NCBI GenBank assembly: GCA_963836015.1
Contig: CAWIIF010000015.1
Coordinates: forward strand, 1,054,001-1,118,000
Direction of reading: 5' to 3'
DNA length: 64,000 nt
From: CAWCDJ01 sp963836015
Lineage (GTDB): Bacteria; Acidobacteriota; Terriglobia; Bryobacterales; Bryobacteraceae
The notes beneath the pieces were generated by a model that was not told the DNA's origin, did no database searches, and worked only from the letters and a program-made list of their open reading frames with translations. The position numbers were made by a program, and so were the translations under genes. Each line of letters starts with the position of its first letter. Position 1 is the stretch's first letter. Positions 59,601 to 64,000 of the stretch are shown one piece after another.

Positions 59601-59804
59601 CTTCTGGAGGCCGTCGACCGCGCCCTGGCGGTCTTTCGCAAGACCGATTGCTGGATGGCGGTGATGAGAAACGCGATGGCAGCGGACTATTCGTGGAATC
59701 GCTCCGCCGGCCGGTATCTCGGGCTATACGAGAGGCTTCTGGGGATTGAAAAAGGGCCGGGCTGTTCCCCGTCGCCGGAAAACCGCCCGACCCCGATGAG
59801 CTAG
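56625..59804 (+). CDS. Fusion of GH57 branching enzyme (DUF1957 type) and GT5 glycogen synthase
   Basis: 1059 residues in one uninterrupted frame. Residues 1-535 are a full GH57 1,4-alpha-glucan branching enzyme: GYLALVLHAHLPYVRHPE at 12-29, nucleophile Glu198 in NGFWLPECGYVPG, acid/base Asp359 in VVAPYDAELFGHWWFEGP, and the C-terminal helical part with TEYLDEYP and SDWAFMINSGTMEGYA. A Pro/Arg-rich linker covers about 535-560. Residues 561-1050 are a full GT5 synthase: donor-binding KTGGLADMAG with Lys575, ILHAHDWQTAL, LTVHNLGYQG, GILNGVDYGIWNP, IVSRLASQKGFD, PSRYEPSGLNQLYSLKYGTIPVVRATGG and the late AADYSWNRSA. One chain could therefore both extend and branch alpha-glucan. It overlaps the DUF4912 gene upstream and the convergent receptor gene by 4 nt. 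Confidence 0.95.
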   Translation: MRVNDASRGELGYLALVLHAHLPYVRHPEHVDSLEENWLFEAITETYIPLFLVLEDLLRDEVDFRLTFSVTPTLALMLGDPFLQSRYLRRLESQMELAEKEVARTRTESQFQPLARMYRSLFARVHEAFVDRYGSNLLNGFRRFQKLGKVELIASAATHGYLPLLAVNESAVRTQIRVGAESYRQVFGRRPNGFWLPECGYVPGLDELLAGQGIRYTILETHGITRADQRPRYGVHAPLYCPSGVAVFGRDPDSSRQVWSSIDGYPGDFDYREFYRDIGYDLDADYIKPYIHPDGIRIDTGIKYHRITGKDNYKEPYVPEWAERKAESHAGHFLGERVRQIERLSGMMDRKPLVVAPYDAELFGHWWFEGPRWLDYLIRKAALDQDAVRLVTLTEYLDEYPVNQTATPCMSSWGDKGFSEVWLNQRNQWIYPHLHQAAEDLEELAAAHPGDAGLTARALDQGARELLLAQASDWAFMINSGTMEGYASSRTKSHLLRFQRLCQQVKDGTIDEAWLGTIEAQDNVFPGIDVLQDFRAPHRPPGSTVQAPCARVEPRPRSSPIHVVMICPEIVPLAKTGGLADMAGSLAVTLEELGLRVSVILPAYRQVLEQVRAFKDTGIRVSVGMGGRTEEAQVLSGVIGKQIPVYLICADRWFDREHLYGTPEGDYPDNAERFTFFCRAALEMLREIDTPDILHAHDWQTALAITFLKTQPERYPGLAAVRTVLTVHNLGYQGLFPARDWGLLGLDSGLFTTEGLEFHGNFSLLKGGILFADAITTVSPAYAEEIRTAEHGFGMDGVFERRSGALAGILNGVDYGIWNPATDRFLARNYTPSDLSGKRACKAELQKLFRLPQEPGTPLIGIVSRLASQKGFDLLEKALDELLERDLQLVLLGSGDKKYQDAFRAAAGRFPGRMAVRIAFEEALAHQIEAGADLFLMPSRYEPSGLNQLYSLKYGTIPVVRATGGLKDSVKEFDPATGTGNGFTFEAYDGAALLEAVDRALAVFRKTDCWMAVMRNAMAADYSWNRSAGRYLGLYERLLGIEKGPGCSPSPENRPTPMS

Positions 59805-62800
59805 AAAGTGAAGCGAATGGAACCCTGCATGCGGCGTTCGGGCAAGGTCGATGTCACGGTGCCAAGTGCGGCGTTGACTTGATTGCCGGAGGCATCGAAG
59901 CGCGCCGTGTTGTTGACCGCGGAAGCCTCGGCGTGGTTGAACACGTTGAAGGTCTCCCACCGGAAGAGCAGGCTCTTCTTTTCCGTAATCTGAAAAGTCT
60001 TGAAGAGCGACAGATCGTGGTTGTTGAAACCCGGTCCCCGGAATTTGAATCCGTTGAAGCTATTGCCATAGTCACCGCGCCCGGTCGGACGATGGACGCA
60101 CGAGGTATCGAAGAAGCGGCTGAAGCCACGACTGCCATGCGGCAGTTCCGGACTGCAGGAGAGGACCACGCCGGGGGTAAAATCGCCGCCACCGGTGAAA
60201 TCGTAGCTGTCGGCCGTAGTCAATGTGATGTTCTGCGGGAATCCGCTGGCGAACGTAGTGATGCCGGAAATCTGCCAGCCATCCAGTATCTGTTTGGACA
60301 CCTTGCCGGGCAGCAGTTTCGACCCGTTCGGGAGCGAGTACACATAGCTAAGGTTGAAGATGTGCGTCTGGTCGGTGGACGTCGGCCCGCGGAACAGGTT
60401 CGCATTGAACAGTGCGCTCCATGTGGCGCTACCGTTCGACAGGTTGTAGCCCATGGACTTCGAATAGGTGTAGTTGGCATCGAGTTCCAGGCCGGCGGCG
60501 AACCGGCGCTGGACTTTGGCCTGTAGCGCATTGTAGTGGGTCGAGGTGGCTGGACCATTCACGATCATGTCGAGATAGCCGGGATATGGCCGCAGGAACG
60601 CATCGGGCAACGCAACCGCGGTGTTACTGGGGTCCGCGTAGGCCGGGTCGAAGCGTCTACCGAGCGGGACTACGTTGTAGTTCATGCCGTTCTGGCTGAT
60701 GAAGTGCTCCTGGTTGCCGACGTAGTTGACGTCGAGGACCATGGCACGACCGATATCCCGCTGGATGCCGATCATCCACTGGTAGACCACTGGGAAGTTT
60801 TGATTCTTCACGACCCCGCTGACGCTGATCGGGCTGGCCACCGGAGTGGTCTGGAAGAGCGTGGGGGAGATGTCGGCCGAGAGCAGTTGCCGGGTGTAGA
60901 CGTAGGCAGGACCGCGGTCCAGTCCGCCGTTGCCGCCCGTGCTGGCCACGTGGAATTCGCCGAACGACGCGCGAATCGCCATCTTGCCGTTGCCGGTGGG
61001 ATCGAATGCGATGCCAATGCGAGGATCGACCTGGATCGGGAGCGAGTCTTTGAAACCTCTGCCGGGCTCGTAGGAGGTATCGTTCTGCAGGACGATACCA
61101 TTGAGTTTGCAGGGGATGGCGGTGCAGTTATTGCCTGTGCCGGGAACGACGTTGCCGATGTAGGATGCGGCGAGGATGTCGCCGGTGAGAGGATTGACGG
61201 CGCGGCGTCCGCCGGCAGTGGAGATCGGGCGGAACAGCACCGGCGGATTGCCCCCCCAGGTGGGGTCGAAGCGCGATAGGACGAACGCCGAGGAGACTCC
61301 ATCCGACTGGAGCGCCCAGTTGACCTTGTACATTCGGACTCCAAGGTCGATCGTCAGTTTACGCGAAGCTTTCCAGGTGTCCTGGACAAACCATGCATAG
61401 GTCGGACGCTTGGAGTTATCCGGCCCGCGGCCCAAGTCTTCGGTGTAGGAGGCGAAGTGTCCGACGGCCGCGTTGGCGAAGGCATAACCGGTGTTCGTAG
61501 GGTCGAGTGAACTGTTGCTGAAATCGAACGTCCCGCCGAAGTTGCTGGTGGCGGCCTGTCCGAACCGGCTCAATTCGTAGTACAAGCCGGCCTTAAAGGT
61601 GTGCGCACCGCGAATGTAAGTGAGGTTGTTGGTCCCGGTAATGTTGGTATCCCATCCGGACAGTGGCTCGCGTCCGTCATAGGTTACCGCCGCGGCGCTG
61701 TAAGCGGTCGGGATCCCGCCGAAAGTCAACTTCGGGATGAAGTTCAGGGGATTCCAGGTGTTGTTGATCTGGCCGAGTCCAGCGAGGCCACGGTTCTGGC
61801 GTTCGATAGGATCCCATCCGAGCGGCGGGAATGCGGGCGATTCTTCGCGGTCGTGCATAGCGCCGATCATGAACTCGTTGATCACGTGAGGCGAGATGAC
61901 CCTGGTGTAGTTGATCGTCCCCTGGGCGGCATCGAACTGATACTGCATGGGGACGAGACCCCATTTTGCGGAGCCCGCGGCGACGTGAATGCCAGTTTCG
62001 TTCGCACCCCAGCGCTTGTAGGTGAAGCTGATGGTGTCCTTGTTGGTGGGGCGGTAATCCTCGCGCATGTCGAGGGACTGGCGCGGTTTGTTGATATAAG
62101 GCTCCTGATACAGGAAGTTATAGCCCTGACCGGCGTAGTTGGGCTGCGGGAAGATATTCAGCATCGCGACGCCGTACTGGTTGAGTCGGGACTGGGGAAC
62201 GATGTTTCCGGGGAACGGACTGCCGGTGAGCGGATCCTTAACCGTGATCAGCTTGCCGTTCAGGTCGACCGACTGGGAGAAATTGCCCTGGCGCTCGAGT
62301 GCGGTCGGCATGGTCCACCGTTCCAGGGGCGCCGCGTTTTTCAGCCGGGCGTCCTCGAACAGGATGAAGAAGAACAGCTTGTCGCGATGGGGGTTGATGA
62401 CGGGAATCGGCAGCGGACCGCCTACATCGCCGCCAAGTGTTTGGAACCGGTAGATCGACTTATGGATGCCCGCCGCGTTGAGGAAGTAATTGTTGGCGTT
62501 GAACTGCTCATGGCGCTTGTTGGCCCAGGCCGCGCCATGGAATTCACGGCCGCCGCTCTTCGTGATCAGGTTGACCATGGCGCCGCCGCTACGCCCGTAC
62601 TCGGCGTTGTAGTTGTTCTCGAGCACCTTTACTTCGCCGATTGCGTCGAGGTTGACGCTGGCCGAGAACATGCCGCCGCCGCCGCCGTCACCGCCGTTGA
62701 CACCGTCGGACATGATGGTATTGGTGCTGGTGCTCAGTCCCTGGAATGAGGGGACATTACTTCCGTAGCTGCCGCCGAGAAAATCGGAATCGACGCCCTT

Positions 62801-63286
62801 CTGAACGCCTGGCATGATTGCCAGGAAGGACATGGGGTCGCGTCCGCGAACGGAGACGAACTGCATCTCTTTCTGGTCGACCAGCTCGGAGTGTTCGGCG
62901 CTGTCGGTTTGGACTTGGGCGCCCTGCGCGACTACTTCGATGGACTCCGATACGCTGCCAACCTCGAGCTGCAGGTTGCCGACCGACATGCGGGTGGAGG
63001 AAACGAGGACATTGCCTTTACGTTCCAGCGGCCGGAATCCGTTCGCCTTTACCCTCAGGGTGTAGGTTCCCGGAACCAGGCCGGTGAACACAAAATCTCC
63101 CGCTTCGTTGGTTATCATCGAACGCTCATCGCCCGAGCCTTCGTTGACGAGTGTAACCACCGCACCGGGGATCACTTGATTGGTGGGATCGGCTACGGAG
63201 CCTGCTACGGAACTCGAACTGGTTTGCGCAGCCGCGGAGACTGCCAGGATCAGCGCTGTGGTGATCATCGAACACAGAAGCTTCAC
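59801..63286 (-). CDS. TonB-dependent-receptor-like outer-membrane protein with carboxypeptidase-regulatory domain (second copy)
   Basis: 1161 residues. Signal peptide about 1-21 (LLCSMITTALILAVSAAAQ), carboxypeptidase-regulatory domain at 25-110 (SVAGSVADPTNQVIPGAVV ... GTYTLRVKANGFRPL), and a plug-like domain (KEMQFVSVRGRDPMSFLAIMPGVQ; VKVLENNYNAEYGRSGGAMVNL). A long barrel ends RRMQGSIRFTF, with the terminal Phe usual for outer-membrane proteins. The start is GTG at 63286, preceded by GGAAGGGAG at 8 nt. It is only distantly similar to the receptor at 18.6 kb. An upstream palindrome may control it. It is convergent with the glucan operon, sharing 4 bases with the fusion gene, and a link to glucan uptake is possible but speculative. 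Confidence 0.9.
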   Translation of the reverse strand: MKLLCSMITTALILAVSAAAQTSSSSVAGSVADPTNQVIPGAVVTLVNEGSGDERSMITNEAGDFVFTGLVPGTYTLRVKANGFRPLERKGNVLVSSTRMSVGNLQLEVGSVSESIEVVAQGAQVQTDSAEHSELVDQKEMQFVSVRGRDPMSFLAIMPGVQKGVDSDFLGGSYGSNVPSFQGLSTSTNTIMSDGVNGGDGGGGGMFSASVNLDAIGEVKVLENNYNAEYGRSGGAMVNLITKSGGREFHGAAWANKRHEQFNANNYFLNAAGIHKSIYRFQTLGGDVGGPLPIPVINPHRDKLFFFILFEDARLKNAAPLERWTMPTALERQGNFSQSVDLNGKLITVKDPLTGSPFPGNIVPQSRLNQYGVAMLNIFPQPNYAGQGYNFLYQEPYINKPRQSLDMREDYRPTNKDTISFTYKRWGANETGIHVAAGSAKWGLVPMQYQFDAAQGTINYTRVISPHVINEFMIGAMHDREESPAFPPLGWDPIERQNRGLAGLGQINNTWNPLNFIPKLTFGGIPTAYSAAAVTYDGREPLSGWDTNITGTNNLTYIRGAHTFKAGLYYELSRFGQAATSNFGGTFDFSNSSLDPTNTGYAFANAAVGHFASYTEDLGRGPDNSKRPTYAWFVQDTWKASRKLTIDLGVRMYKVNWALQSDGVSSAFVLSRFDPTWGGNPPVLFRPISTAGGRRAVNPLTGDILAASYIGNVVPGTGNNCTAIPCKLNGIVLQNDTSYEPGRGFKDSLPIQVDPRIGIAFDPTGNGKMAIRASFGEFHVASTGGNGGLDRGPAYVYTRQLLSADISPTLFQTTPVASPISVSGVVKNQNFPVVYQWMIGIQRDIGRAMVLDVNYVGNQEHFISQNGMNYNVVPLGRRFDPAYADPSNTAVALPDAFLRPYPGYLDMIVNGPATSTHYNALQAKVQRRFAAGLELDANYTYSKSMGYNLSNGSATWSALFNANLFRGPTSTDQTHIFNLSYVYSLPNGSKLLPGKVSKQILDGWQISGITTFASGFPQNITLTTADSYDFTGGGDFTPGVVLSCSPELPHGSRGFSRFFDTSCVHRPTGRGDYGNSFNGFKFRGPGFNNHDLSLFKTFQITEKKSLLFRWETFNVFNHAEASAVNNTARFDASGNQVNAALGTVTSTLPERRMQGSIRFTF

Positions 63287-63597
63287 GGTCTATGCTCCCT
63301 TCCTAAAAGATTCCTTCTTAAGGCACTACGGGCAGACTTCGGAACCCTCGTCGAAGGCTCGGCAGTGGGCGGACGCCTCCGCGCGGTGACAGCAACCGCG
63401 GCTAACCGCCTCGGCGCAGAACCGGCCAGCGGAAGTTCCTGATACCCCATTTTCACCCCTCCCCCGGGACGCCATTGCGTATAACGCAATGTAGTGTGCC
63501 TTAGTGCGAACGGAATGTTATCAGGCGTTTGAAATGAAGTCAAGCAAAATTGGGAGTCGTATCCCGAAAAGGCAGCCGGGGCGGAGTTTCGGAAAAG
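63287..63597. other. Divergent intergenic region right of the second receptor
   Basis: 311 bp with no supported gene. It contains the receptor's ribosome site, the palindrome at 63473-63491, and an AT-richer stretch from about 63480 that could hold promoters for both directions. Confidence 0.5.
63473..63491. promoter_or_regulatory. Palindromic operator candidate upstream of the second receptor
   Basis: Perfect arms CATTGCG (63473-63479) and CGCAATG (63485-63491) with a TATAA spacer, about 190 bp before the receptor start. The centre is AT-rich, as is common for sites of dimeric repressors such as IclR-type proteins. The regulator is not in the window. Confidence 0.5.
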
Positions 63598-64000
63598 GTG
63601 GAGTGTTTATCGCTATATTTGGATGCTCCGAAGGCCAGGGTTAGGGTATTTTTCGACGCTTTAGAGAAAGGCCGCGCGCGCATACACGAGGAAGATTCCC
63701 GATCACTCCGCGATACTGCCCGGGCAGATGCAATGCCGATTGCGTATCGCGAGAGGGAACTGATATATTCTCTGCTTCTCGTGGGACTGATGATCTCCAG
63801 ACCGCAGCAGCAGGAAACATCATTTCGCGTGCTGCCGCTCTGGCTCCCGATACTGCCGTCCATCTTACTCGGGGGATTCCCCCTGATCCCGTGGATTCAC
63901 GCCAACTTCAGACTGGCTGCCTCCTTTTGGATCGCGTCGGGTGCACTGCTGGCCTTTGCGCTGGTGCTGTGCCGCCAGGTGCGCAAGGAGGGGCGCACCC
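63598..64000 (+). CDS. Probable membrane protein, N-terminal part (runs off right edge)
   Basis: An open frame continues to the window end. From GTG 63598 it reads a soluble, charged segment (VRVFFDALEKGRARIHEEDSR) and then RERELIYSLLLVGLMISRP. Two hydrophobic stretches, about residues 82-97 (LPLWLPILPSILLGGF) and 112-127 (FWIASGALLAFALVL), look like membrane helices. An internal ATG at 63733 is an alternative start. The reverse strand also has an open frame here, but it is serine-rich and has no sensible features. Family not recognised; start uncertain. Confidence 0.5.
   Translation, partial: MECLSLYLDAPKARVRVFFDALEKGRARIHEEDSRSLRDTARADAMPIAYRERELIYSLLLVGLMISRPQQQETSFRVLPLWLPILPSILLGGFPLIPWIHANFRLAASFWIASGALLAFALVLCRQVRKEGRT

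Noticed and set aside
63540..63863. 107-codon minus-strand frame at the right end
   Set aside because: Serine-rich with no features. The plus strand carries an open frame with membrane helices running to the window end.

Overview
The window reads as chromosomal DNA of a GC-rich acidobacterium, most likely of the Solibacter/Bryobacter type. The grounds are an 831-residue duplicated orphan ABC permease (the ADOP family, named for acidobacteria), two very large receptors with an N-terminal carboxypeptidase-like domain, secreted S9 peptidases, and a lineage-typical mix of sulfatase, SMP-30-like and BNR-repeat proteins. No rRNA, tRNA, CRISPR array, transposase, integrase or phage gene was seen. 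Genes are tightly packed and convergent pairs often overlap by a few bases. Two genes are cut by the window edges: a Ser/Thr kinase on the left and a probable membrane protein on the right.

Layout. 0-5 kb: XdhC-like and MocA-like maturation factors for molybdenum hydroxylases, coupled to an AsmA-like protein; then an S1/P1 nuclease and a stand-alone Cas2-like protein. 5-10 kb: two MacB-type permeases and an ABC-F ATPase. 10-14.4 kb: a B12-type radical SAM protein and a zinc-ribbon group (two AIM24 proteins and one SPFH protein). 14.4-18 kb: a sulfatase and a secreted decaheme cytochrome of OmcA/MtrC type. 18.6-27.5 kb: a TonB-type receptor followed by two S9 peptidases. 27.5-33.6 kb: an outer-membrane/OmpA-like protein behind a structured leader, truA and pyrE, a TolC-type factor and a small CxxC protein. 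33.6-41 kb: a GH63-like glucosidase, phosphoglucomutase, a BNR-repeat protein coupled to a MoaD-like protein, an HxlR regulator and an M48 protease. 41-50 kb: a radical SAM protein of the MJ0619/tetraether-synthase type, a TSUP exporter, a frameshifted SMP-30 gene, the ADOP permease and a soluble four-PAS hybrid kinase. 50-60 kb: an alpha-glucan operon. 60-63.3 kb: a second large receptor.

The most coherent system is the alpha-glucan operon at 50122-59804: glgB (GH13), glgA (GT5), a GH57 hydrolase, a small cysteine-rich protein, a DUF4912 protein, and one 1059-residue polypeptide that joins a GH57-type branching enzyme to a second complete GT5 glycogen synthase. The locus therefore carries two synthases and two branching enzymes of unrelated fold. 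Phosphoglucomutase and the GH63-like glucosidase 14-16 kb away fit the same metabolism. Other points to follow are the Tes-like radical SAM enzyme, the coupled BNR/MoaD pair, the AIM24/SPFH zinc-ribbon set, the orphan decaheme cytochrome, and a recurring promoter layout (-10 box 6-9 nt before the start codon, no Shine-Dalgarno) that suggests frequent leaderless transcription.

All functions are judged from sequence motifs by eye; no database search was possible.
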